A stretch of 64,000 bases of DNA from Deltaproteobacteria bacterium (GTDB taxonomy: Bacteria > Myxococcota_A > Polyangia > Polyangiales > Polyangiaceae): the NCBI GenBank assembly GCA_016218915.1, contig JACRCQ010000030.1, forward strand, positions 248,001 through 312,000, written 5' to 3'. Position 1 is the first letter of the stretch. Each line of letters begins with the position of its first letter. The position numbers and the translations under genes are program-made. The notes beneath the pieces were generated by a model. It saw nothing but the letters and a program-made list of their open reading frames with translations, was not told the origin of the DNA and searched no databases. Shown here in pieces: positions 36,531-45,828 of the stretch.

Positions 36531-38606
36531 ATGGGGCGTGAGACCGCAGCAAGGGTCGGGGCCGGAGCCGGATTCGTAGCAGCCCTCTTGCTCGTTGCTG
36601 GTGCGGCGCACGCCGAGCTGCGCGTCACCGCCACTCCGGTGCTTGGGCCCAACACGCCGAGCACCAACACCTGGCTCGAGACCGGCGTGCGCATCGACAA
36701 CGACGACTCCCGTCCGATGAAGGGCACGATCGAGCTGACCAGCCCGACCGGCTATGGCACCGAGGAGAAGCTCGTCACCCGTGCGCCGTTCGCGGTGGGC
36801 GCCGGTGCCACGGTCACGGTGCGCATGCCTGCGCGGGGGTTCGCCTATGCAGGCGGGCCGCTGCAGCTTCGCGTCCTCGGAGAGGCAGGGCAACCGATCG
36901 CAGCCATGTCGGTACCTGTCGGCGGTCAGACGGCTCCATTTCTCCTCGACGTGACCGAGCCGCCGCGTCTGGCTGGCGCGATCCGCGACGTGGTCGTGCC
37001 AGTGAGCTTTGACCCGTCGGGCATCATGGGCTCTTCGCCGAGCTCCAAGGTCCAGCTGCTGACCGGTAGCGTGCGAACCGACCCTTCCACAGGCGATCCC
37101 GTGCTTCCGGAGCGGGCCGCAGGATACGCGGGCGCGACCGTGGTGCTGATGCGCTCGGACCAGCTCGCGCGTCTTGCCGGCCCGAGCCTCGATGCGCTCG
37201 CGAACTTCGTGATCGCTGGTGGCTCGATCGCGGTCTTCATCACCCGGCCCGAGGATCTTCGCAACCAGACGCTCGCGTCGCTGGTGGGTGGGGAAGTCTC
37301 GGCGATGCAGGTTCCGACGGAGCTGCGACGAACCCCGGCAAAGCCGCCGGAAGGGGGCGCTGATCCAGGCAGGAGCTCAGGGCGGAGCAAGGCCGCGAAA
37401 GATGTGTGGCCTGGAGAAGACCTGGCAAAGACTCTCACGGGATACTCCGGGGGAAATCTCTACCCCACGCTCTACGGTGCAGCGGCCACCTACGGGCTGG
37501 GAGAAGTCCACGTCCTGGCCTTTGATCCCACGGCAGCACCGGGTGTGGATGACCCCTGGGTGCGGGGCCGGATGGTCGATCTGGTGCGCCATGCATGGGA
37601 TCGGCGCGCGTCGTTCGTGACCCCGCACGGCCTGATGACTGGTGCGTCGGACATGACGCCTGTGCGCAAGGAGCTGGACCCGAACGAGAACAGCCGCTGG
37701 GCGATCATCATCGCGGCCCTGCTTCTCACGGTCTATTCGGTGCTCGCCGGGCCGGTGAACTTCCTGCGCGCCTCCAAGCAGCAACGTCCGCTCCGCGCGT
37801 TGTGGTACCTGCCCATCTACGCAGCCTGCGGTCTGGCCGCGATCGTGCTGCTCGGGATCGGCTCCAAAGGCTGGACCGGCAAGGCGCGACACCTGACCCT
37901 GGTCGAGTCGGCTGCCGGGATGTCCAAGGCGTCAGCTCGCAGGTTCAGAGGCTTCTTCACCTCTGCTTCGCGATCCATGACCGTGCGCGCGAGCGACTCG
38001 CAGAGCGTGCTCGACACCGCGCTCGAGTCCCGCTCCGGCTCTGCTCGCTCGTTGGTGGTCGATCGCGACGGGGTCCGTCTGGTGGGCGTGTCGACCATGC
38101 CCTGGGAGACGGTGGTCGTGCGGGAAGACGGCTTCATGGGGCTGGGCGCAGGCGTGAGCGTGGTGCGAGAGCCGGATGGCGATGTGACGGTGGTGAATCG
38201 CACGGCTCGGGACATGCGGGCTGTGGTGCTGGTGACGCCGCAGGTCGTGGGCAAGAAGGCGCGCAGGGCCGTGTTCTTCCAGCGGCTCAAGGATGGCGAG
38301 CGCGTGAAGGCGTCTGCGGGCAAGGAGCTGACCGGATTCACGCCGTGGACTTCCACGTCAGGTGGGTTGCCCCACTCGGACCTTGCGGTGTTGCGCGACG
38401 ATCTCGATCGGCAGTCGCGAGGTCTGTTCTCGGCGTGGGTGGCGCTCGGGACTGCATGCGGGAACCGTGTGGACTGGTGGCCTGACGACGCGCCGGTTGT
38501 GCTCGCGCAGATGGACGGAGGGGAAGGGCAGATGTCGGATTCGAGCCTGTCGCTCGAACGCGATCGTGTGCTGGTGCGTGTGATCGGGTGGGGAGGCCTG
38601 CCATGA
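36531..38606 (+). CDS. Large exported/membrane protein of the MoxR-DUF58 operon
   Basis: A 691-residue protein. It has an N-terminal signal (AALLLVAGAAHA), a beta-rich periplasmic part (~25-360) and one or two membrane helices at about 385-440 (RWAIIIAALLLTVYSVLAGP and ALWYLPIYAACGLAAIVLLG). A further beta-rich C-terminal part follows. It resembles uncharacterised proteins found beside MoxR/DUF58/ABC genes; its role is probably structural. The start is fixed by the 1-bp spacing from moxR, and the end overlaps the ABC ATPase start (ATGA). Confidence 0.75.
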   Translation: MGRETAARVGAGAGFVAALLLVAGAAHAELRVTATPVLGPNTPSTNTWLETGVRIDNDDSRPMKGTIELTSPTGYGTEEKLVTRAPFAVGAGATVTVRMPARGFAYAGGPLQLRVLGEAGQPIAAMSVPVGGQTAPFLLDVTEPPRLAGAIRDVVVPVSFDPSGIMGSSPSSKVQLLTGSVRTDPSTGDPVLPERAAGYAGATVVLMRSDQLARLAGPSLDALANFVIAGGSIAVFITRPEDLRNQTLASLVGGEVSAMQVPTELRRTPAKPPEGGADPGRSSGRSKAAKDVWPGEDLAKTLTGYSGGNLYPTLYGAAATYGLGEVHVLAFDPTAAPGVDDPWVRGRMVDLVRHAWDRRASFVTPHGLMTGASDMTPVRKELDPNENSRWAIIIAALLLTVYSVLAGPVNFLRASKQQRPLRALWYLPIYAACGLAAIVLLGIGSKGWTGKARHLTLVESAAGMSKASARRFRGFFTSASRSMTVRASDSQSVLDTALESRSGSARSLVVDRDGVRLVGVSTMPWETVVVREDGFMGLGAGVSVVREPDGDVTVVNRTARDMRAVVLVTPQVVGKKARRAVFFQRLKDGERVKASAGKELTGFTPWTSTSGGLPHSDLAVLRDDLDRQSRGLFSAWVALGTACGNRVDWWPDDAPVVLAQMDGGEGQMSDSSLSLERDRVLVRVIGWGGLP

Positions 38607-39775
38607 ACGAGCTACCTGCGAGCGTGAAGCTGGCTGCGTCGCAGCCGATCATCCGGGAGCCCGTGATCGCGGCACCCAGCAGCGAGTTCGCGATCCGCGT
38701 GCGGCACCTGTGGCACCGATTCGGCAACTTCGATGTGCTGCGCGACGTGACGTTCGACGTGGGGCATGGGGAGATTTTCGGATTCATCGGGCCGAACGGG
38801 GCAGGGAAGACCACGACGATCCGGGTGATTGCTACGCTGCTCGAGCCGATGGCAGGCAGGGTGGAGGTCGACGGATTCGACGTATCGATCGATCCCGAGG
38901 AAGTGCGCCATCGCATCGGCTACATGCCGGACCACGCTGGCGTCTACGACCGGGTCACGGTGCGCGAGTATCTGGAGTTCTTCGCGGATGCGTACCGGAT
39001 CCCGCATCTGGGCGTGGTCGAAGCCGTGCTGGAGCTGACCGATCTGGCAAAGCTCCAGGACAAGCTCGTGGTCACCATGTCCAAGGGCATGAAGCAGCGG
39101 CTTCAGCTTGCCCGCGTTCTGCTCCATGACCCGAAGGTGCTCGTGCTCGACGAGCCTGCCAGCGACCTGGACCCACGCGCACGCATCGAGATCCGCGATC
39201 TGCTGCTCGAGCTGCGATCGCTTGGAAAGACCATCTTTCTGTCCTCGCACATCCTGACCGAGCTGGCAGACGTGTGCACGTCGGTTGCGATCCTGGAGCG
39301 CGGCTCGCTGATCGTGGCTGGCCCGATCGCCGAGATCACCGATCGTCTGGAGCAGCGTCGCGCGGCCATGACCGGAGGAGCGCCCCCGCCGATGACGGTG
39401 TCGCTCGAGCGGTCAGCGTCGCCTCCGGGCTCGGTGGCGCAGAAGCAGGAAGCGCAAGGTGAGCCGGCGCAGCAGCAGCTGGTCACGACTCCGGCAGGGA
39501 TTCCGGTGCCTGCCACGGCGCGCAGGCGCCTGAAGCTTCGCGTGCTCACCGATCCGAACCACGCTGCAAAGCTCCTGGAGAATGGCCCTGGAATCCAGGA
39601 GGTCGCGGTCATTCCCGGCGGCGTGCTCATGATCGGATACGTCGGGTCCGAGACGCTGGTAGCGCAGATCGTCCATCACCTCGTGATCAACGGCGTAGCC
39701 GTGGTGGGCGTGGAGCCTGAGCGCAACGAGCTCGAGCGGATCTTCCTCGAGGTCACCAAGGGAGAGCTGCAATGA
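38603..39775 (+). CDS. ABC transporter ATPase (ABC-2 type)
   Basis: A 390-residue ABC ATPase with Walker A GPNGAGKTTT and Walker B VLVLDEPASDLDP. The signature reads MSKGMKQRL, a divergent form used by NatA/GldA-like exporters. An extra ~110-residue C-terminal domain (after ~300) is typical of GldA-type ATPases. It pairs with the permease immediately downstream and overlaps both neighbours by ATGA. Substrate unknown; context suggests an envelope or motility complex. Confidence 0.92.
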   Translation: MNELPASVKLAASQPIIREPVIAAPSSEFAIRVRHLWHRFGNFDVLRDVTFDVGHGEIFGFIGPNGAGKTTTIRVIATLLEPMAGRVEVDGFDVSIDPEEVRHRIGYMPDHAGVYDRVTVREYLEFFADAYRIPHLGVVEAVLELTDLAKLQDKLVVTMSKGMKQRLQLARVLLHDPKVLVLDEPASDLDPRARIEIRDLLLELRSLGKTIFLSSHILTELADVCTSVAILERGSLIVAGPIAEITDRLEQRRAAMTGGAPPPMTVSLERSASPPGSVAQKQEAQGEPAQQQLVTTPAGIPVPATARRRLKLRVLTDPNHAAKLLENGPGIQEVAVIPGGVLMIGYVGSETLVAQIVHHLVINGVAVVGVEPERNELERIFLEVTKGELQ

Positions 39776-41544
39776 GCGCGCAGACCGGTACGCCCTCGTT
39801 CGTGCCCCCGCCTCCTTCGGCGCGTGCCATCGACGTGGCGCGCAACAGCATCCGGAAGGCCAAGTCCGAGCCCAATCCGATCTGGATCCGGGAGCTCAAG
39901 CAGGCGGCCCGTCTGCTTCGCACGCCGTACATCCTGATGACCCTGACCGGTCTCGTCGCCTGGCTCATGTGCGCCATCGGCGGCATCGGCAGCATGGTCG
40001 GCAATCCTGCGTCCACCGGCGTCACCCTGTTCCACACCTTCTTCTCGGTCGCGTTCTTCGTCGTGATGCTCGTCGGGCCGGCGCTCGCCGCCAACAGCGT
40101 GGCGTCGGAGCGGGAAGGACGCACCTGGGAAGCGGTGGTCCTGACCGGGCTGCCTCCCAAGGCGGTTGCCAAAGGGAAGTTCATGTCCGCGCTCACCGCG
40201 GTGTCGATGTACATCGTGATGATGGCGCCGGTCGGGGTGCTGCCCTTCCTGTTCGGCGGGGTGACTGCGACCGAGGTGTTTGTCGCCTTCGTGTTCCTGT
40301 TCCTGTTCGCCACGCTCAGCGTTGCATTCGGACTCGCAATCAGCTCCAAGATGGCGAGCGGGCGCACGGCGATCGCGCTGACGCTGTTGCTCGCAGTCCC
40401 CATCACGCTGACCGCGTATCTTGGGCTTGGGCTGGGCTTGTCGTTTGCTGCACACGAGGCATGGCCGGCAGTGCTTGCAGGCCCGCCGGTGTGGCTGCCC
40501 ACGGCCTACGAGCGGGCTCCGTTCTCCCTGGAGTACGTCACCTTCCTCGTGATCGTGCCGGTCGCTGCGGTGGCGCTTCCAGCCTGGTTCTTCTACGAGG
40601 TAACGGTCGCGAACCTCACGAGCTGGTCGGATGACCGTTCGACCGGTCTCAAGCGCTGGTTTGCCGTGATGACGCCGATCCTCGTGGTTGCGACCGTGGT
40701 GCCGGCTGCGTCGGCCCCGGTTTCGGAAGTGTACGTCGGCTTCGCCATCGCGATGTCGGTGATGTTCCTGTTCCTGACCTTCGCCGTGTTCGTCTTCGTG
40801 GGCGAGCCGATCGGCCCGTCCCGCAGAGTGCTCGTGCACTGGGACCGTTCCAAGGCGAAGTGGCTCACCCGGTTCTTCGGCCCGGGGCTGATGCGAACCA
40901 CGGTGCTCGTGGCAGTGCTGGGCGTGGCCTCGCTCGCAGCCATGGGCGCGGTGGGAATGGTCGTGGCTTGGCTCTCGCCGTTCGTGACGAGCTCACGCAA
41001 CGTCCAGCTGACCGGCGTCGCAGCATTCATGCTCTACGCCGCTGCGTACTTCCTGTTCCTGGTGGGATTTGGAGCCTGGGTCCGAGCCCGCGCAAGCACC
41101 TCGGGCGTCGCGCGCCTGATGCTATTGGTCGCGATCTTCTTCTCCTCGGCCGGGCCGTGGATCATCGCTGCGATCGCGGGCGTGATCGCGGATCACCCTG
41201 GGGCGGATGCGCTCGTGGTCGCAGCCCCGTCGCCTTTCTACATCTTCGTGCTGCTCGGCGCGCTCAACGATCCGAACAGCGAGTTCGTGCTGGCAGCAGG
41301 GGCGATCTGCGCGTTTGCGTGGGCCATGATCGGCATCGGGCTGATGGCGGCTGCTGCTTCGAAGTCCAAGACGATCATAGCGCGCCACGAAGGGATCCTC
41401 GCCCAGGCAGAGCAGCTGTTTGCCCAGGAAGATGCGGCGCGCAACCAGCCGCCTGAGCCTGCAGCCGCGGACCCTGCCGAGGCTGTGGAGCCGGGCGATC
41501 AACCCGCTGCTGAGCCGGCACCGCCCACGCAGCGTACGCCATGA
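39772..41544 (+). CDS. ABC-2 type permease
   Basis: A 590-residue polytopic protein with about twelve hydrophobic segments, a pattern like duplicated ABC-2 membrane domains (TPYILMTLTGLVAWLMCAIG near the start). The N-terminus is a soluble Pro-rich stretch and the C-terminus is Ala/Pro-rich. It forms an exporter with the ATPase at 38603. Start and stop both overlap neighbouring genes by 4 bp. Substrate unresolved. Confidence 0.88.
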   Translation: MSAQTGTPSFVPPPPSARAIDVARNSIRKAKSEPNPIWIRELKQAARLLRTPYILMTLTGLVAWLMCAIGGIGSMVGNPASTGVTLFHTFFSVAFFVVMLVGPALAANSVASEREGRTWEAVVLTGLPPKAVAKGKFMSALTAVSMYIVMMAPVGVLPFLFGGVTATEVFVAFVFLFLFATLSVAFGLAISSKMASGRTAIALTLLLAVPITLTAYLGLGLGLSFAAHEAWPAVLAGPPVWLPTAYERAPFSLEYVTFLVIVPVAAVALPAWFFYEVTVANLTSWSDDRSTGLKRWFAVMTPILVVATVVPAASAPVSEVYVGFAIAMSVMFLFLTFAVFVFVGEPIGPSRRVLVHWDRSKAKWLTRFFGPGLMRTTVLVAVLGVASLAAMGAVGMVVAWLSPFVTSSRNVQLTGVAAFMLYAAAYFLFLVGFGAWVRARASTSGVARLMLLVAIFFSSAGPWIIAAIAGVIADHPGADALVVAAPSPFYIFVLLGALNDPNSEFVLAAGAICAFAWAMIGIGLMAAAASKSKTIIARHEGILAQAEQLFAQEDAARNQPPEPAAADPAEAVEPGDQPAAEPAPPTQRTP

Positions 41545-42413
41545 GCGCTCTGCTGGATCCCGCGTTCCTGTCCGAGCTGGAGGCGCTTCGACGTCGCCTC
41601 GAGATCCGTGCGCGGTCCGGCGCTTCAGGCGAGCAGCTGGCAAAGCGCCGGGGTGGATCGGCCGAGTTCCAGGACCATCGCGCCTACTACCCGGGCGACG
41701 ATCTGCGTCGCGTCGACTGGGCAGCATTCGCGCGAACCGGCGAGCCTGTGCTCAAGCTGTTCCGTACCGAAGAGGACGCGATGGTGCGCGTGCTCGTGGA
41801 TACGTCGTCATCCGTGGCGCACGGAACGCCGAGCAAGTTCGAAGTCGCCCAGAGGATGGCCGCAGCAATCGGATATATGGCGCTGGCAGGCGGACAGCGG
41901 GCGCAGGTGGTCGGGGTGTCCGAAGGCGTGCGCGCCATGGGCAGGAGCGGACGAGGCAGGGGAGGGCTCGCCGGGTTCCTCAAGAACCTGGAGGCGCTCA
42001 GCCCTGAGGGCGGGACCAACCTCGTGCGCGCGCTCGACACGGTCATGGGCAATGCGCAGCGACCTGGGATGATCGTGGTGATCAGCGACTTCCTCGATCC
42101 CGGGCTCGTCACGTCGGCCATGGCGCGGGCACGCGCTGCTGGCCACGACCTCGCGTTGATCCAGGTATGCACGCCGGACGAGGTGGAGCCGTCGTACGAA
42201 GGGGACTGGAGCCTGGAGGACGCTGAAACGGGCGCGAGCGTGGAAGTGACGATGGATGCAGCGGCGATCGAAGCGTATGTCCTGCGATTCGCCGGGCTGT
42301 GCGAGGAGCTGCGCGCCTTTGCGCGCCGTCACGGTGCCAGCTACGTGCGCATCCGCACCGACGAGAGCCTGGAGCCTGCGGTGCGCAGGTTTGTAGCGCG
42401 ATCGGTGGATTGA
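41541..42413 (+). CDS. DUF58 (vWA-like) protein
   Basis: A 290-residue DUF58 family protein: the conserved Asp-His-Arg-x-Tyr element DHRAYYPGDD, the Arg-Arg-Val-Asp-Trp turn, a vWA MIDAS (DTSSS), and a later SPEGGTNLV threonine motif. DUF58 proteins are the usual partners of MoxR ATPases. The start overlaps the permease stop. It is the last gene of the operon; a repeat-rich gap follows. Confidence 0.9.
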   Translation: MSALLDPAFLSELEALRRRLEIRARSGASGEQLAKRRGGSAEFQDHRAYYPGDDLRRVDWAAFARTGEPVLKLFRTEEDAMVRVLVDTSSSVAHGTPSKFEVAQRMAAAIGYMALAGGQRAQVVGVSEGVRAMGRSGRGRGGLAGFLKNLEALSPEGGTNLVRALDTVMGNAQRPGMIVVISDFLDPGLVTSAMARARAAGHDLALIQVCTPDEVEPSYEGDWSLEDAETGASVEVTMDAAAIEAYVLRFAGLCEELRAFARRHGASYVRIRTDESLEPAVRRFVARSVD

Positions 42414-42414
42414 G

Positions 42415-42702
42415 ATTCGGTGGAGACGGGGGGGGCGCGTCGGTGCGACGGGGTAAACGCGTGTGTGCGGCGCCATCGACGTTGGATTCGGTGGGGACGG
42501 GGGGGCGCGTCGGCGCGACGGGGTAAACGCGGGTGTGCGGCCCACGCGCCGGCGTACCGCGTCCACCGCGCCATGCCCCGCGTCGAATCCCACGCGCCGG
42601 CGTACCGCGTCCACCGCGCCATGCCCCGCGTCGAATCCCACGCGCCGGTGTACCGCGTTCACCGCGCCCTGCCCCGCGTCGAATCCTACGCGCCGGCGCC
42701 CC
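42415..42702. repeat. Two short tandem-repeat blocks downstream of the DUF58 gene
   Basis: Block 1 is a ~70-bp unit beginning ATTCGGTGG repeated twice (42415-42540), with a G-run. Block 2 is a 48-bp unit beginning CACGCGCCGGCGTACCGCGT, three copies plus a partial copy (42543-42702). They fill most of the 359-bp gap to the next gene. No coding role. Confidence 0.85.
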
Positions 42703-42772
42703 CCGTGCCCGCGGTTCCGCGCCGCCGTAGCGAGCCTCGACGCCCGCCGTGTCAGGCGGTAGGACGGCGAAC

Positions 42773-45097
42773 ATGGCGTCCATCCGCTCCGTCACGATCC
42801 TCGCTGTCATGCTCGCTGCATGCGCCCCAGCGCCGCCAGCGGAGAGCGCCAGAGCGCCAGCACCGTTCGACGACGAGGTCGCGTCCATGGCGGTGGGCGA
42901 GTTCGCATCTCGTGGGGATCCGCGCGCCGTGCAGGTTGCGATCGAGATCCTGAAGAAGGGTGGACACGCCGCACGCGCCAAGGCGGCTCTTGCCCTCGCG
43001 CAGCTCGGCCCGGCGCAAGCGGAGCCTGCTCGGACTGCGCTGCTTCGCTCGTTGGACGAAGCGGCTCCGGCTGACGAACGCCAGATCGCCTGGGCCCTTG
43101 CCGTCCTCAAGGAATCCAAGGGGATCGACCGTCTCTTCACCCTCCTGGAGACCGGAAAGATCACGGACCCGATCCAGCCCTCCGTCGACAAGCTGATAGC
43201 GTCGTTGCCCGCAGACGTCTGGATTGCCAGGGCAAAGCATCCCAGCCCTGCCGTCCGCCTGGTAGTGGCTCGCGCGCTCGCACCCAGCACAGCGCCTTCT
43301 GCGCGCGATGCACTCGCGTTGCTTGCAGAGGACACGGATTCGAAGGTCTCGCGGGAAGCTCTGCAGGCGCTGCGTACCAGCGGTGACGCGCGGGTGTGCA
43401 AGCCCATGATCGCGCGTCTGCCCAAGGCCAACGCCGAGGAGCGTACTTCCCTGATCACAGCGCTGCGGGACATGTGCGGCGGGCGTGGCCTGGTCACGGC
43501 GCTGCCGGCCGTGGACGTCTCGATTCCGATCAAGGATTTCCAGCACAAGAAGGCGATCTTCGAGGCGCTGCGTGAGCTCACGGATCCGCGCGCGGCCGAT
43601 CCTCTGGTGGAGTACCTGCTCACCAAGCCATCCATGCACTGGTACACGGAAGCTGCCATGCGCCTGGCGGAGCTTGGGGATGTGCGTGCAGCCCCCTATC
43701 TGGCAGAGCGGCTGCGGCACGACCCGATCAAGCTCTACGGCGAGTCCAAGCTGGATCAAGAGCGCATGCTCGCGCGCAGCGATGAGGAGCGCGTCCTCAG
43801 CGCGCGCCTGCTCAGCGATCTTGTAGTGTTGCATCCTGATCGACGCGAGTGGCTGCTTGCGCAGGCCGAGGACGCGGTGATTGCGTGGCTCAAAGGGCAG
43901 CCATCGCCTCACGCGAACGGGATGCGCTTTGTCGCTCTGGCAGGATCACCCAAGGGGCTGCTCATGCTTCGCGCGTGGGCATTCCCGTCGACCCGGCTGC
44001 CGCTGCCCGGCGCTCAGCCTCCCTTTCCGCAGGATTGGGCTACGGCGCAATCTGCGTTGCGCTACATCGGTGTCACCAAGGACGCTGCTTCCTGGCCGCG
44101 TCTGCAGCAGCAGCTCTTGCGCCGACGAGCCGAGGCGAAGAATGCCGACGTGACGATGAACGCGTTGATGGGCGGCGGCCTTGCCATGCTCGGGATGAGC
44201 CTGCGCGCAGTGGGCTTCGGGACTTCCGACGCGTTCTCGGAGTGGGGTGACGCCCGCGCGGTCCCGCTGCTTCGAGCCTACATCGAAGACCAGCGCGAGA
44301 ACGAGCAGGCGCGCCAGCAAGCCTGCTTCGCATTGCCCTGGGTGGCATCTGCGGCGACGATGATCGAAGTCGCCAAGAAGATCGAGCCATGGGCGAGCAG
44401 CTCTGACCCCAAGCTCCAGTTCATCGCTTCGTGCTACGCGAATTCACTCGGGCGTCGTCCGCAAGCAGCTTCCAATGATGCGGCGCTCAAGATTCTCGTG
44501 CCGTCCAGCGAGGCAACGATCCGCGCGACCGTGGCAGCAGCGATCGGCTCGGCTGGACTCACAGCGCCGCAGGAAAAAGCCCTCGCCAGCCTGCTTCAGG
44601 ACCCTGTGGTCGGAGTCGATGCTGCGATTGCGCTTCTGCTGGGCGCGTCTGCGCAATCCGCGGCGCAGGCGGTCGAAGCCATGGCTCAGGGCAGTGCCAA
44701 CCGCATGGACAGCTTGAAGGAGGCCTACGCGCGGGCGCTGGGGTTCTACTCCGACGAGGACCTGTCCAGTGGCAGGTTGGGCAGATGGGCGGAGAATGCG
44801 GAAGCCGCGTCCAGGGTGAATGTCCGAGGATCGCAACAGCTCTGGGTGGAAGAGTTGCTCGTGCGAGCGCTGGGCAAAGTGCTGTACGACAACGGCCCGC
44901 ATTCCATCACGCGGACGGTACTGCGGTACCGGTTGCAGCAAGCCGCCGAGGGCGGGGACGCTGCCTCGCGTGTGCATGCGATTCGGCTACTTCGCATGCT
45001 GCGGGCGCAAGGAACGCTCATGGCCCTGCGAGATCGAGGCGGCGATGTCGGGACGGAAGCCAGCGCAGCCCTGCGATCCATGCAGAGCCCGGATTAG
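42773..45097 (+). CDS. HEAT-repeat lipoprotein
   Basis: A 774-residue lipoprotein with lipobox AVMLAAC. Nearly the entire mature sequence is HEAT-like helical pairs (for example DPRAVQVAIEILKKGGHAAR and DPRAADPLVEYLL). HEAT solenoids are protein-protein interaction scaffolds, here outside the cytoplasmic membrane. ATG 42773 is preceded by AGGACGG. It may belong with the preceding envelope operon or stand alone; no partner is obvious. Confidence 0.8.
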   Translation: MASIRSVTILAVMLAACAPAPPAESARAPAPFDDEVASMAVGEFASRGDPRAVQVAIEILKKGGHAARAKAALALAQLGPAQAEPARTALLRSLDEAAPADERQIAWALAVLKESKGIDRLFTLLETGKITDPIQPSVDKLIASLPADVWIARAKHPSPAVRLVVARALAPSTAPSARDALALLAEDTDSKVSREALQALRTSGDARVCKPMIARLPKANAEERTSLITALRDMCGGRGLVTALPAVDVSIPIKDFQHKKAIFEALRELTDPRAADPLVEYLLTKPSMHWYTEAAMRLAELGDVRAAPYLAERLRHDPIKLYGESKLDQERMLARSDEERVLSARLLSDLVVLHPDRREWLLAQAEDAVIAWLKGQPSPHANGMRFVALAGSPKGLLMLRAWAFPSTRLPLPGAQPPFPQDWATAQSALRYIGVTKDAASWPRLQQQLLRRRAEAKNADVTMNALMGGGLAMLGMSLRAVGFGTSDAFSEWGDARAVPLLRAYIEDQRENEQARQQACFALPWVASAATMIEVAKKIEPWASSSDPKLQFIASCYANSLGRRPQAASNDAALKILVPSSEATIRATVAAAIGSAGLTAPQEKALASLLQDPVVGVDAAIALLLGASAQSAAQAVEAMAQGSANRMDSLKEAYARALGFYSDEDLSSGRLGRWAENAEAASRVNVRGSQQLWVEELLVRALGKVLYDNGPHSITRTVLRYRLQQAAEGGDAASRVHAIRLLRMLRAQGTLMALRDRGGDVGTEASAALRSMQSPD

Positions 45098-45108
45098 CCG
45101 CAGGATCG

Positions 45109-45672
45109 TCACGGGCCGCGTGAGGGGTTGGCCGGCTTGTGCGAGGTCGTCGGCTCAGCGGGCTTGTGCTTTTTGGACGACGAAGTCTGCGCGGGGGTGC
45201 TCGAGCGAGCCTGGCTCGAGGTGCCTGCCGAATCATCGGTCGTGCTCGACGATTCGCTCTTGCGTCCGCGCGACTCGACGGCTGCGGCAATGGCGCCGAT
45301 GGCAATCGCACCGATCCCGGCCAGCACGCTCGTGCCGGGGTCATCGCTGGTGACCTCGCTGTGGGATCGCGTGAAGTCCATGTCTGTGACGCGGCACACC
45401 AAACCTGGCCGCATGTCTTCAGGGCCGCACTTGTCGTTCTGCGTCACGATCGCGCCGGGGCAGGCAGCGAGGCAGCGCAGGTAGTCGTAGTCGCCTTCAT
45501 GGTGCCCGTGCTTGCACTCGCGGTCGCACTGCTCAGCTTCGATTCCCGCGCGGTCGTGGGGCATGGGCAGGCGGATGCAGTACCTGTAGGAGCCAGCGCA
45601 GCCCGCGGCCGCGAGCGTGCAACCTGCCGCGATCAGGGTACTGCAGAGCCATTTCGGAGACTGTCGTTTCAT
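45109..45672 (-). CDS. Small Cys-containing lipoprotein
   Basis: A 187-residue protein with lipobox LAAAGC. The segment RYCIRLPMPHDRAGIEAEQC...CLAACPG carries six or more cysteines. One hydrophobic helix (TSVLAGIGAIAIGAIAAAV) follows, then a Ser/Thr/Lys/Pro-rich disordered tail. It converges with the HEAT gene (11-bp gap). ATG 45672 is favoured over the upstream in-frame Met at 45699. Function unknown. Confidence 0.7.
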   Translation of the reverse strand: MKRQSPKWLCSTLIAAGCTLAAAGCAGSYRYCIRLPMPHDRAGIEAEQCDRECKHGHHEGDYDYLRCLAACPGAIVTQNDKCGPEDMRPGLVCRVTDMDFTRSHSEVTSDDPGTSVLAGIGAIAIGAIAAAVESRGRKSESSSTTDDSAGTSSQARSSTPAQTSSSKKHKPAEPTTSHKPANPSRGP

Positions 45673-45828
45673 GAGCTGGGTTTCCCGCGGCTCGCCCATC
45701 ATACAGGAAGCCCGGGGTGGTGGCCCTGGATCCGCTTGGAGGCAGAGCATCTCGCGGGTATCATCGCCAACTCGCCTCTGGCGTACGACCTGGCAGCGAC
45801 CCGGAACCGGGGGAGGGAAGGAGACAAG

